A stretch of DNA of 20,191 bases from CAZTLI01 sp964614375 (lineage in GTDB: Bacteria > Chloroflexota > Anaerolineae > Aggregatilineales > Phototrophicaceae), in the NCBI GenBank assembly GCA_964614375.1, contig CAZTLI010000040.1, forward strand, positions 1 through 20,191, in the 5' to 3' direction. Positions 1 to 7,506 of the stretch are shown here, in pieces. A program made the translations under genes and the position numbers. The notes below the pieces were generated by a model that made no database searches, had not been told where the DNA came from, and saw nothing but the letters and a program-made list of their open reading frames with translations. Each line of letters begins with the position of its first letter. The stretch's first letter is position 1.

Positions 1-1067
1 GGAAATGAAAGTGTGGGTTGGACGAGATTCGGTGGCACAAGCGGGTCGATACGAGTACCCGAAAAAGGATCACCCCAATACGCATAATAGAACCGATAAA
101 AGCCTTGCGGACTAATATCATTTTGCCAGACTGCAAACGGGGTGTTCAGACTTAAAAAATATTGAATCGCGACAGTGCCCGCATTTAATCCCTGCCCGTA
201 ACGCAACCGTATTCCGCCTTCTAGCTCCAATGTAGTTTGTCCCCGATATTTCCAACCGTAATAACCGTGATTGATTTCGTTGGCTGCCCATATCAACTGT
301 CGATAGAGTCCGCGGCGGTCTGCGTGAATCGCTGCTGCACCTGTGATAGGATACATTCGTTCCGTTTCATCAGGAGCAGGATTAGACAACCACCCGCCAC
401 GATATTCCAGAATGGTTAATAGCAAACGAGGATCAATACTGTAATCTTCTGCTACCATGGTCACGATCTGTGCGGCAGTCATTGTCTGCTCAATAGATAA
501 CCCATTCGCAGCATTAATGGGTACTTCATCTGTTGCGAAACGGATATAACCGGGCTGTTGTGCAATAAATCCTGCGACATCAAAAAGTCTACTTCCCGGC
601 CCACGCACAACGAGGCTGTCAGGCAATATCTTGAAGGTACTTGTCTCTTGTTCTGGCGCACCGGGAATCACCAATACCTGCCCAACTGACAGTAAATCGG
701 GATTCACCAGATTATTGGCGGATAAAATCGTATCTATACTCATATTGAATGTTGATGCGATTCGCGATAATGTGTCACCTGATTGCACAATATATTCAGT
801 TGGTTCATTTGACCGGACATCTGACCGCGTTGGATTCGGTGTCGGGAAACTCTGTGGTTCATTAGGGACAGATGACAACGAAATGGGTGGCAGGCTCGGT
901 GGCGTTGGATTGTTAGCCAGTGATGACACTGGCGTAGGTGGCAGGAATGTCGCCGTGATGACGATGACTTCACGTTGACTACGCATACAACCTGAAATGA
1001 TCAACAATACAACAATTCCTGTTACGCTTAAGAACCGTAGCTGAGACTGGTGGGGCCATTTGAGCAT
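1..1067 (-). CDS. LysM-domain lipoprotein, probably the N-terminal part of a LysM/M23-type cell-wall protein (partial)
   Basis: The frame is open from an ATG at 1067 to the left edge, about 355 residues with no stop, so the C-terminus lies outside the window. A hydrophobic segment (residues 12-26) ends in a lipobox, ISGC, with Cys27 as the likely lipidated residue. A Pro/Ser/Thr-rich linker runs over residues 40-90. One LysM domain, a peptidoglycan-binding module, covers about 91-135 (EYIVQSGDTL at its start, VLVIP at its end). Residues 195-350 form a Trp/Tyr-rich region (LLLTILEYRGGWL, LYRQLIWAANEIN, YYGWKYRG). I recall this region in chloroflexal proteins that continue into an M23 endopeptidase domain; the last visible residues (PPNLVQPTLSF) fit the usual lead-in to it. 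The M23 domain itself is not in view, so peptidase activity is inference. The start lies 6 bp after the stop of the upstream propeller gene, so the two are probably co-transcribed. No clear ribosome-binding site is visible. Confidence 0.8.
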   Translation of the reverse strand, partial: MLKWPHQSQLRFLSVTGIVVLLIISGCMRSQREVIVITATFLPPTPVSSLANNPTPPSLPPISLSSVPNEPQSFPTPNPTRSDVRSNEPTEYIVQSGDTLSRIASTFNMSIDTILSANNLVNPDLLSVGQVLVIPGAPEQETSTFKILPDSLVVRGPGSRLFDVAGFIAQQPGYIRFATDEVPINAANGLSIEQTMTAAQIVTMVAEDYSIDPRLLLTILEYRGGWLSNPAPDETERMYPITGAAAIHADRRGLYRQLIWAANEINHGYYGWKYRGQTTLELEGGIRLRYGQGLNAGTVAIQYFLSLNTPFAVWQNDISPQGFYRFYYAYWGDPFSGTRIDPLVPPNLVQPTLSF

Positions 1068-1073
1068 ATTCGA

Positions 1074-2354
1074 TTATTCAAAACTCCAGATGCCTATTTG
1101 ACCGTTAGCAATAGTGATGGGTTGGTTGGCGTCACCGGTCACATCGAGAATACGGATAATGCCGTTGCCGAAACGGGTTACCTCGCTATAGACGATATGC
1201 GTGCTGTCCGGCGACCAAATATGGTGGCTGTGGGCAAATTGTTCAAAGAAGGTCAGCAAATACACCATATCATTTGTTGGCTCAAAACGTTGCAAGGTGC
1301 GATTTTGACCTGTTTCAACATCCAGGACATGCCACATAAGTTGTATAGGCTGTCCTTGTTGAATGGATTGCCACTGCTTTGCGCTGAACGTGCCCGGTTG
1401 ATCTGCAAGTGTAATATATGCAATGGAACGGCTATCGGGCGACCAGAAGAATGCGGCAACCCCTGTAAAGGGACTCTCAGCGATTGTTGCACCCGAAACG
1501 GTATCTATTGTAATGACGTTTCCAACACCATTAGCGGTAATTGAACGATACGCTAAAAAACGACCATCTGGTGAAATCAAAAACGAAATTGCACCCTCGT
1601 GCGCTGTAATCAATGGCGCAGACTCATCATCTGCAAGCGTTATCACATCGGTGAAACGTCCGTTTGAATTGCGAACAGATAGAAAAATGCGATCATCGAC
1701 AGTTGACCAAATGGGGATAATGCCCCGTCCCGGTCTTAACTGAATTGGTTCTTGAACTTGCCGAGATGTCGGGTCATATATTTCGTATATTGAGTCATTT
1801 CTCAACCACACCATTCTGCTGCCGTCAGGACTCCATGTGAAATAAAAAGGCGCGCCGTGTTCTGCTGTCCAATTATCATTAGTTACGTCGTCATTGCGGA
1901 TAATTTGCAACAGTAATCCTTGCGGATCCAAACTCGTGACCAAAACAGCGATATCACGACAATCCTCAATGCCCTCACAATCCCCTGGAGACCAATAAGC
2001 ATACGTAAAGACTTGATTCTGTTCAGCATAAACCAGTTGACTGGATGCACCGACTATAGGTGACACGTAAACCTCAACCTCAGGACGACCAGACACCGCC
2101 GGGTCACAGCAAAAATAGGCCAATCGACCATCAGTTGCCCATGTAGGCCATAAATAATGACGCATTGAGTCGGCGTCTGAAGTCAATATGTTAATTTCCA
2201 AATCCGCGGGATCGACAGTGTATACATTGTAATCATCGCCAATATAAGCGATGTCGCCGGATAAATTCGTTGTTTCTTGACCTTTCACAGGCAAAAACAA
2301 CAGACTAATGACAATTACCAGTAGTATTAGATTCAAATGAGGAGTATTCTGCAT
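1074..2354 (-). CDS. Exported WD40-like (TolB/PD40-type) beta-propeller protein
   Basis: About 426 residues. An N-terminal signal peptide (hydrophobic NLILLVIVISLLFLP, then VKGQ) suggests export. The rest carries repeated propeller strands of the PD40/TolB type: WPTWATDGRLAYF, FTWSPDGSRMVW, PIWSTVDDRIFLS, LISPDGRFLAY, FFWSPDSRSIAY and IWSPDSTHIVYS, about six or seven blades over the whole mature chain. Such domains usually act as binding platforms; no catalytic motif is visible and the ligand is unknown. The ATG at 2354 is preferred over an in-frame GTG at 2369 because GAAGGA lies 7 nt before it and the GTG falls next to that site. The stop is 6 bp before the LysM lipoprotein, so the two form a probable operon of surface or periplasm-equivalent proteins. 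Confidence 0.8.
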   Translation of the reverse strand: MQNTPHLNLILLVIVISLLFLPVKGQETTNLSGDIAYIGDDYNVYTVDPADLEINILTSDADSMRHYLWPTWATDGRLAYFCCDPAVSGRPEVEVYVSPIVGASSQLVYAEQNQVFTYAYWSPGDCEGIEDCRDIAVLVTSLDPQGLLLQIIRNDDVTNDNWTAEHGAPFYFTWSPDGSRMVWLRNDSIYEIYDPTSRQVQEPIQLRPGRGIIPIWSTVDDRIFLSVRNSNGRFTDVITLADDESAPLITAHEGAISFLISPDGRFLAYRSITANGVGNVITIDTVSGATIAESPFTGVAAFFWSPDSRSIAYITLADQPGTFSAKQWQSIQQGQPIQLMWHVLDVETGQNRTLQRFEPTNDMVYLLTFFEQFAHSHHIWSPDSTHIVYSEVTRFGNGIIRILDVTGDANQPITIANGQIGIWSFE

Positions 2355-2401
2355 AACGGCATCCTTCACCTAAATGATGCGAGTCTTTAGTCAAGACCAG
2401 T

Positions 2402-2419
2402 TTGATTGTATACTATCAA
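2402..2419. promoter_or_regulatory. 18-bp palindrome, candidate operator between divergent genes
   Basis: TTGATTGTATACTATCAA is an inverted repeat centred on GTATAC; 16 of 18 positions are self-complementary. It sits between the divergently transcribed propeller gene (start 2354) and the SCP2 gene (start 2475). On the minus strand it contains TACAAT, a possible -10 element for the propeller operon. Position and symmetry suit a dimeric repressor site. This is inference; no regulator gene is adjacent. Confidence 0.35.
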
Positions 2420-2474
2420 GAACCTTGTCTGATACCGTAAAAATCTAACTAACCAAACATTTAGGAGAATCACT

Positions 2475-2807
2475 ATGGCAACAAATGAAGAAATCGTTGG
2501 CCTTTTCCCACAAATGGCTGAGCAGTTCATCCCCGAAAAAGCACAAGGTGTCTCTGCGGTTATCCAATTCGAGCTAAGTGGTGATAATGGTGGAGATTTC
2601 TGGTTGAGGATAGATGATGGCACATGCGAGTCTGGTCAGGGTAAGATCGACGATCCGAAAATGACACTTCGAGCAGCGGCTGATGATTGGTATGCAGTCG
2701 CCACTGGCGAAACCAACGCGATGCAAGCATTTATGAGCGGGAAAATCAAAATAGCAGGCGATATGAGCCTCGCAATGAAAATGCAGACGATGTTTAGCCA
2801 ATCATAG
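2475..2807 (+). CDS. SCP2 sterol-binding domain protein, single domain
   Basis: This 110-residue protein is essentially one SCP2 (sterol carrier protein 2) domain, a fold with a hydrophobic cavity that binds lipids or acyl groups. Recognisable features are the central strands (VSAVIQFEL, GDFWLRIDDGT), the segment DDPKMTLRAAADDWYAVATGE, and the C-terminal signature MQAFMSGKIKIAGDMSLAMKMQTMF. There is no signal peptide, so it is probably cytoplasmic. AGGAG lies 7 nt before the ATG. It is a single-gene unit: the upstream gene is divergent and a strong terminator follows 16 bp after the stop. The bound lipid and physiological role cannot be told from sequence. Confidence 0.87.
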   Translation: MATNEEIVGLFPQMAEQFIPEKAQGVSAVIQFELSGDNGGDFWLRIDDGTCESGQGKIDDPKMTLRAAADDWYAVATGETNAMQAFMSGKIKIAGDMSLAMKMQTMFSQS

Positions 2808-2823
2808 CGATACGATACTCTAG

Positions 2824-2859
2824 ACAGGCATGGCAACCCGACCATGCCTGTTTTGTTTT
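2824..2859 (+). terminator. Rho-independent terminator after the SCP2 gene
   Basis: A perfect 10-bp stem (ACAGGCATGG paired with CCATGCCTGT, 2824-2833 and 2842-2851) encloses an 8-nt loop and runs into TTTGTTTT. It starts 16 bp after the SCP2 stop and ends at the stop of the convergent HEAT gene. The T-tract is only on the plus strand, so it should stop plus-strand transcription. Confidence 0.88.
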
Positions 2860-3862
2860 AGAGAGGATATTCGTCGCTATCTATATCGTAATCGAAAAGC
2901 CCATCTCCACCAATGCTGGCATTGCCAATGGCATCTTCAATAGATTCAATGAGCGCATCATCCTCAGAATCTTCGGCATCTTCTGCAAGGGCATTCAATA
3001 TCCGCAGCGATTCCCTACCACCGACTTCCCCTAACGACCAGATTGCAATTTCTTGAAGTTCGCGGTCAGGATGGATGGCTAATCGGCCCAATACCGGCAC
3101 GGCCTCGTCAAGTTCTAATTCTCCAGCCGCCCGTGCCGCTTCATAGAGCACCTCTGGTTTATCGCTACGCAGTTCGCGAATGATTATCTCTGCCCATCGC
3201 GCATCGCAAGTGCGCCCCATTGCATATATCGCACCTAACACAAGCTCGTTGTCATGACTGTCGTAAGCCTCACGAATCATCGCCGGTACAGATTCATGCC
3301 CACAATTCGCAATCGCTTCAAGGGCATGACGGCGCACAGATTCATCTTCATCCACGTCATTAAATGTGGTAATGAGCAGGTCTTGCGCGTGTTCTGTAGC
3401 GTGTTCCGGCAGATTACCTAATTCGCCATGCAGTATAAATGCGCCTAATGCTTTCGCGGCTGCTGCACGAACTTCAGCCGTTTCATCCCATTCAAGCAGG
3501 CGCACTAACTCGTGCATGACATCAAGCGTCTTGTCATCCCAGAATAATTCAATCGCCACAGAACGCACTTCGGCATCCACATCGCGTAAGGCAAATAACG
3601 CCAGATCGCGGTAATTCAGCTCAAAGTTGCTTTCACCTACCTCCAAAAGATGCTGCAAAAGCCCGCGCCTATAGAAAACTGGGAGCGCATTCCAGGTTGG
3701 CTCTAGCTGCTTTAATTGCTCAGTGTTTAGATCAGATAATCCGTAGAGAATCGCATAATTTGTTTCCACGCGCTGCTGTGATTGCAGCGCCACGATTGCA
3801 TCGTTTAACGTGGGCAATTGTTTTGGCTGATAGGATTCAATCTCAGACTCAATATCTCCCAT
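2858..3862 (-). CDS. HEAT-repeat protein
   Basis: 334 residues, no signal peptide or membrane segment. After a non-repetitive N-terminal 75 residues the chain becomes a series of paired-helix HEAT repeats to about residue 310. Examples are RDVDAEVRSVAIELF, DETAEVRAAAAKALGAF, DEDESVRRHALEAIANCG, LVLGAIYAMGRTCD and DRELQEIAIWSLGEVGG. The tail is very acidic (EDAEDSEDDALIESIED, then DYDIDSDEY). HEAT arrays are protein-protein interaction scaffolds, so no enzymatic role is proposed. The start has AGGAGG 10 nt upstream and lies 14 bp after the stop of the RseP-type protease gene, so it is probably co-transcribed and could be a cytoplasmic partner of it. That functional link is inferred from position only. 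Confidence 0.85.
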   Translation of the reverse strand: MGDIESEIESYQPKQLPTLNDAIVALQSQQRVETNYAILYGLSDLNTEQLKQLEPTWNALPVFYRRGLLQHLLEVGESNFELNYRDLALFALRDVDAEVRSVAIELFWDDKTLDVMHELVRLLEWDETAEVRAAAAKALGAFILHGELGNLPEHATEHAQDLLITTFNDVDEDESVRRHALEAIANCGHESVPAMIREAYDSHDNELVLGAIYAMGRTCDARWAEIIIRELRSDKPEVLYEAARAAGELELDEAVPVLGRLAIHPDRELQEIAIWSLGEVGGRESLRILNALAEDAEDSEDDALIESIEDAIGNASIGGDGLFDYDIDSDEYPL

Positions 3863-3876
3863 ATGGGTACAGCCTC

Positions 3877-5370
3877 CTATTGTGGTAACACAAACGGATT
3901 GAAGATGTCATAGAGCATAATCAGGACGCCTAAAGACAACATAAATGCCAGTCCCACAAGGTGAACAAGACCTTCTCGCTCTGGGGACATGGGGCGACCT
4001 CGAACAATTTCGATGAGCACGAACAAGATGCGACCACCATCCAGTGCCGGGATGGGCAACAAATTCGTGAAGCCCAGTGCAATGCTAATCAACGCCATAA
4101 AGTTCAGAATGATAACAGGTTGCTCATCCGTTATGCTTTGCTGCAAGAACTGCCCACCCACCTGGCTGATGGCAATGATGCTGACAGGGCGCGCTTCTTC
4201 TGGTGTAATGGTCTGGTTGATAATACGTGACGGTACTTCGAGAATGCGCCGCATCGCTTCACCGACGCTATCCGCGGCATATCTGATAGAATTGCCAAAT
4301 GATTGTGGCACGAGTTCGCGTTGTGGTGGCGCTGGCAAATAAATCACATTTGCGGCGTCATGAAACTCAGTTGAGATTCCTATTCCGATTCGACCTTGCC
4401 CATCTATCACCTGTTCGCGTGGAATCACAGTCATCGTGGTGGGCATTAATTCACCATCGACATCGCGAAGTATCGTCAGCGATAATCCACTCCCCGCGAA
4501 TTCAACCGACGCTGTTTGCAAGCTGCCAATAGGGTCTTGTTCACTGGTGATTGAGGTTTCGTTAATACCGGCTATCAAATCACCGGGCACAATCCCCGCA
4601 TCGTGAGCGGGCGACCCTTCCTCCACACTAACGACCCGAACATAGCTCGAAATCTGGCCTATGTTGGGCGTGTATTCGACCTCAACAACCGCATTGGTCT
4701 CCATCCGCCGAATCGTTAACGTGACTGACTGACCTTCATACTGTCCTATCAAACGTAAGTAATCTTGCACATCTGTGAAAAGTTCGCCGTTCACAGCTTC
4801 TACAAAATCACCCATCTGAATCCCACTTGCCACTAACGTGCTATTCGCGGGAACATCGGCAATTTGCACACGGCCACCCACATCTTCAGGCAAACCTAAG
4901 AGTCCTACTAAGGCAAAAAGCACGAATGCGAATATAAAATTCGCGATAGCGCCCGCCGCCATGAAGAAAATACGAGGCCAGGGTTTCACTTCGTTGACCG
5001 ATTTTGCATTTGTCACGCCACGCAAACGCAGTTCTTCGCGCTCAGACAAATCGTCCTTAGGATAATGGGCTTGCAGTTTCTCGCGGTCACGCTCGACTTC
5101 CGCTTCACTAAGTGGGCGAATGAGGTCTTCCCCTAACGGACGCACAAACCCGCCAAGTGGTATCCAATTCAACGTGAATTCCGTTTCGCCCCATGAAAAC
5201 AGCTTTACAGCACGCGGCGGAAACCCAATGCCAAATTCAAGCACGGTGATACCAACTGCCTTTGCAGCGAGAAAATGACCCAGTTCATGCACAAGAATCG
5301 CGGGTATCAGCACCAACCCAAATGCGATAATGGCAGACAGCAAATCGTTATTTGCGACGAAATCAAGCAT
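3877..5370 (-). CDS. rseP: RseP/site-2 family intramembrane zinc metalloprotease (M50) with two PDZ domains
   Basis: 497 residues. The first membrane helix contains the zinc-binding HELGH motif (His28, Glu29, His32), and the C-terminal membrane region holds the third ligand motif LLPIPALDGGR (Asp444). Between them are a second membrane segment (about 135-160) and two PDZ domains (about 165-225 and 240-320; the second has the GSPAHDAGIVPGDLIAGIN core). A last helix lies near 470-490. Members cleave membrane-spanning proteins within the bilayer after a first extracytoplasmic cut, typically anti-sigma factors or remnant signal peptides. At about 500 residues it is somewhat longer than E. coli RseP (450). 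The next gene in the operon is the HEAT-repeat protein, 14 bp downstream. No sigma/anti-sigma pair lies in the window, so the substrate is unknown. Confidence 0.93.
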   Translation of the reverse strand: MLDFVANNDLLSAIIAFGLVLIPAILVHELGHFLAAKAVGITVLEFGIGFPPRAVKLFSWGETEFTLNWIPLGGFVRPLGEDLIRPLSEAEVERDREKLQAHYPKDDLSEREELRLRGVTNAKSVNEVKPWPRIFFMAAGAIANFIFAFVLFALVGLLGLPEDVGGRVQIADVPANSTLVASGIQMGDFVEAVNGELFTDVQDYLRLIGQYEGQSVTLTIRRMETNAVVEVEYTPNIGQISSYVRVVSVEEGSPAHDAGIVPGDLIAGINETSITSEQDPIGSLQTASVEFAGSGLSLTILRDVDGELMPTTMTVIPREQVIDGQGRIGIGISTEFHDAANVIYLPAPPQRELVPQSFGNSIRYAADSVGEAMRRILEVPSRIINQTITPEEARPVSIIAISQVGGQFLQQSITDEQPVIILNFMALISIALGFTNLLPIPALDGGRILFVLIEIVRGRPMSPEREGLVHLVGLAFMLSLGVLIMLYDIFNPFVLPQ

Positions 5371-5425
5371 GAGAAATTACCCTAACATAGCTAACGTGTG
5401 AGGTGTGTTATGGACGTTAATTAGC

Positions 5426-5455
5426 ATTATAATGTTCCAATTACGACCAAAGCAA
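5426..5455 (-). promoter_or_regulatory. Candidate promoter for the rseP-HEAT operon
   Basis: On the minus strand, TATAAT (5426-5431) is preceded 18 bp upstream by TTGCTT (5450-5455). This would start transcription about 50 nt before the rseP ATG. It lies in the 134-bp gap between the decarboxylase gene and rseP, which otherwise shows nothing recognisable. The -10 matches consensus and the -35 is partial. No experimental support. Confidence 0.35.
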
Positions 5456-5504
5456 GACACCAGGCCTTTATGTTTCATCCTTTTGGGTTTTACGCAATTT
5501 GGGT

Positions 5505-6470
5505 TTATATGATGTGCGCGGCCTCGCCAGGGCGGGCATGTAAGGTATTTATGACCCCAGACACGGCTTCAAGACGCGCTCTTACCACTTCGGCGTCTTC
5601 TCTTACACAAATACAATGCACATTCGGGCCAGCATCCAGTGTGTAGCAAACACGCAAGCCCTCGCCCCGCCATTCGCGCACCAATTCCATAAGCGTCAAT
5701 GTGGCGGGTTTCCAATAAAACAAGGGCGGACGGCTGGTCATCATTACAGCGTGCATGAGGTTGCTATCATGCTCAACCACATCGGCAAAAGTCGCGAAGT
5801 CACGCGCTAAAATAGCCTTTTTACAGATTTCTAAGCGTTGTTGAGCGCCTACCACTCGCGCAGACTGCAAATCGCTCGTTGGCGCTGATTCGTGCCCCTG
5901 TAGCGAAACCACCTTCTTGTGTTCGTCACTCGCAATGGCAATAACATCAACAATATTCCAGGAGTCCGGCGGTGCGAAGGTCTCGGCATACGAACTGGCA
6001 TGATCTGTGCCAGCATACCATTGCACAAATCCTGACGGAATGGAACGCGAGGCGGAACCCGAACCCAGACGCGCTATTGTGGTCAATTCGCGCTCCGAAA
6101 GCTCTAGCCCAGCCGCCTGTACACCAGCTAAGGTGAGCGCCGCAAATGATGATGCAGATGATGCAATACCCACACCCATCGGAAAGTTATTGCTCGACTG
6201 GACAGACGCTGATAGACCAAATCCGGCTCGCTTGCGAATATGATCGAGGTGGGCGCTCACCCGTTTGTATGCCCGTTCTTCAGCTTCCTGCCCATTGATG
6301 AACACAACATCCTTCGCAAGTGATACATCCCATTCAACTGTGGATTCAGTGAATAGACCAGCGAGATTCATACTTAAAGAGGGATTGCTTGGGAGACGCA
6401 AATCGTGATTGGTGTTACCCCAGTATTTAATAAATGCAATATTAGAATAGGCGCGCGCGGTTGCAATCAT
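5505..6470 (-). CDS. mvaD: Mevalonate (di)phosphate decarboxylase, possibly phosphomevalonate decarboxylase
   Basis: 321-residue GHMP-superfamily enzyme of the mevalonate diphosphate decarboxylase family, cytoplasmic. It shows the N-terminal signature NIAFIKYWG (10-18) with Lys15, LPSNPSLSM, the GHMP phosphate-binding stretch PMGVGIASSASS (97-108), SGSASRSIPSGF with Arg142, and DAGPNVH with Asp279. Lys15, Arg142 and Asp279 correspond to the catalytic Lys18/Arg/Asp set of yeast Mvd1. The residue equivalent to yeast Lys22 (YWGK) is Asn19 here. Classical enzymes convert mevalonate 5-diphosphate to IPP. Chloroflexal relatives (Roseiflexus castenholzii is the characterised case) use mevalonate 5-phosphate and give isopentenyl phosphate. 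With IPK encoded 2 kb away and no phosphomevalonate kinase in view, the latter is favoured but unproven. CAGGA lies 8 nt before the ATG. It is divergent from the UbiA-mvk-IPK operon. Confidence 0.92.
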   Translation of the reverse strand: MIATARAYSNIAFIKYWGNTNHDLRLPSNPSLSMNLAGLFTESTVEWDVSLAKDVVFINGQEAEERAYKRVSAHLDHIRKRAGFGLSASVQSSNNFPMGVGIASSASSFAALTLAGVQAAGLELSERELTTIARLGSGSASRSIPSGFVQWYAGTDHASSYAETFAPPDSWNIVDVIAIASDEHKKVVSLQGHESAPTSDLQSARVVGAQQRLEICKKAILARDFATFADVVEHDSNLMHAVMMTSRPPLFYWKPATLTLMELVREWRGEGLRVCYTLDAGPNVHCICVREDAEVVRARLEAVSGVINTLHARPGEAAHII

Positions 6471-6511
6471 TAATATAGTCCTGACAATAACTTCGCTTGC
6501 TGCTTGGGTTT

Positions 6512-6540
6512 ATTATCATAGTTCTGTGAGCGACTGTATA
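6512..6540 (-). promoter_or_regulatory. Candidate promoter for the decarboxylase gene
   Basis: On the minus strand, TATACA (6535-6540) and GATAAT (6512-6517) are separated by 17 bp, placing the start about 35 nt before the ATG at 6470. The -35 element is only 7 bp from that of the opposing promoter. Consensus fit is moderate. Confidence 0.33.
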
Positions 6541-6547
6541 TAGGGGA

Positions 6548-6575
6548 TTGTGACGGCAAACGTTCAATGTATAAT
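6548..6575 (+). promoter_or_regulatory. Candidate promoter for the UbiA-mvk-IPK operon
   Basis: TTGTGA (6548-6553) and a consensus TATAAT (6570-6575) are separated by 16 bp, followed by a leader of about 35 nt to the GTG start at 6616, with GAAGGA at 6601-6606. This is the best sigma-70-like promoter in the window by inspection. Confidence 0.45.
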
Positions 6576-6615
6576 GCGGCTGTTATAAATCTGTTACTTT
6601 GAAGGACGAATACCG

Positions 6616-7506
6616 GTGCTAATGGGTTTAATCCGCACAATGCGTCCAACCCAATGGACAAAGAATGTCTTATTCATACTGCCACCGATCATCTTTGATG
6701 GCAAGTTATTCGTTGCAGCAACATTTCTTCGCGTTGTAATGGCTATTGCCCTTTTTTCCATTGTGGCAGGCACGGTCTATATCATCAATGATATTGTTGA
6801 CATCGAAAATGACCGGCAACATCCACGTAAAAAGAATCGCCCACTACCATCTGGACAGCTTTCCATGCGTGTTGCAACGTGGAGCGCAATTATTTTACCC
6901 GCGAGCGCGATTCTAATCGCGTTATTAATAGACTGGGGATTGGCAGTCATTCTCCTAATCTATCTGATATTGCAGATCGCCTATTCGTTTTCATTAAAGC
7001 ATATTGTGCTGATTGATGTATTGTCGGTCACCGCGGCCTATGTCTTGCGGGTTGTCGCGGGAGCAATTGTCGTGCAGGTTGAGAATTTTTCGCCCTGGCT
7101 CTATGTTTGTAGCGGTTTACTCGCGCTATTTCTCGTTATTGGCAAGCGACGACAGGAACTTGTTACATTGGGGGAAAATGCGGTCAAAACCCGGCAAATT
7201 TTCCGCGAGTATAATCTGCCCCTTCTGGATGATATGCTGCGAATGGTAACCACAGGAACACTGGTCGCCTATATACTCTACACCATTGAAAATCCTATCC
7301 GCCGTATCTTCGACATCAATCTCGCCCTGTTTACAGTCCCCTTTGTCCTGTATGGATTGTTTCGCTATCTTTATATCATTCATGTACGAGGTGAAGGCGG
7401 CGCGCCTGACGAGGTATTTCTGAGTGATCGCTGGTTACAAATTGCGATTGTTCTATGGGGTTTGTTATTTATCGTTTTACTCTATCTTGTGCCTGCCGAG
7501 TTATGA
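6616..7506 (+). CDS. UbiA-family prenyltransferase, related to decaprenyl-phosphate phosphoribosyltransferase
   Basis: 296 residues, polytopic membrane protein with about eight hydrophobic segments. The first Asp-rich motif is NDIVDIENDRQHP (58-70), followed by KKNRPLPSG; the second conserved region, IDVLSVTAAYVLRVVAGA, carries Asp134. The N-terminal RTMRPTQWTKN and the late RGEGGAPDEVFLSDRWL segment resemble the Rv3806c-type branch. That branch transfers phosphoribose from PRPP to a polyprenyl phosphate, as opposed to quinone or heme prenylating members. The exact acceptor and donor are therefore inference. The start is GTG, with GAAGGA 9 nt upstream; an ATG two codons later is too far from that site. 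Its stop overlaps the mevalonate kinase start by 4 bp (ATGA), so it is the first gene of an isoprenoid operon and its lipid substrate may derive from the downstream products. Confidence 0.87.
   Translation: MLMGLIRTMRPTQWTKNVLFILPPIIFDGKLFVAATFLRVVMAIALFSIVAGTVYIINDIVDIENDRQHPRKKNRPLPSGQLSMRVATWSAIILPASAILIALLIDWGLAVILLIYLILQIAYSFSLKHIVLIDVLSVTAAYVLRVVAGAIVVQVENFSPWLYVCSGLLALFLVIGKRRQELVTLGENAVKTRQIFREYNLPLLDDMLRMVTTGTLVAYILYTIENPIRRIFDINLALFTVPFVLYGLFRYLYIIHVRGEGGAPDEVFLSDRWLQIAIVLWGLLFIVLLYLVPAEL

Noticed and set aside
740..973. 77-codon minus-strand open frame
   Set aside because: It is an out-of-frame shadow of the LysM lipoprotein, whose frame is open over the entire region with lipobox and LysM motif.
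1050..1544. 164-codon plus-strand open frame
   Set aside because: It is antisense to the propeller gene, has no recognisable domain or ribosome-binding site, and the minus-strand frame has clear repeated PD40 motifs.
3366..3614. Plus-strand open frame rich in Ser/Arg/Ala within the HEAT gene
   Set aside because: Antisense shadow; the composition reflects the reverse complement of the helical repeats and no homology is recognised.
5482..5506. Two TTTGGGTTT-like direct repeats downstream of the decarboxylase gene
   Set aside because: Short, low-complexity and without palindromic or terminator character; not distinguishable from chance.
7455..7502. In-frame upstream ATG that would lengthen mevalonate kinase by 16 residues
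   Set aside because: It lies inside the UbiA coding region, the added residues are not mevalonate-kinase-like, and the ATG at 7503 gives both a typical N-terminus and a classic ATGA overlap.
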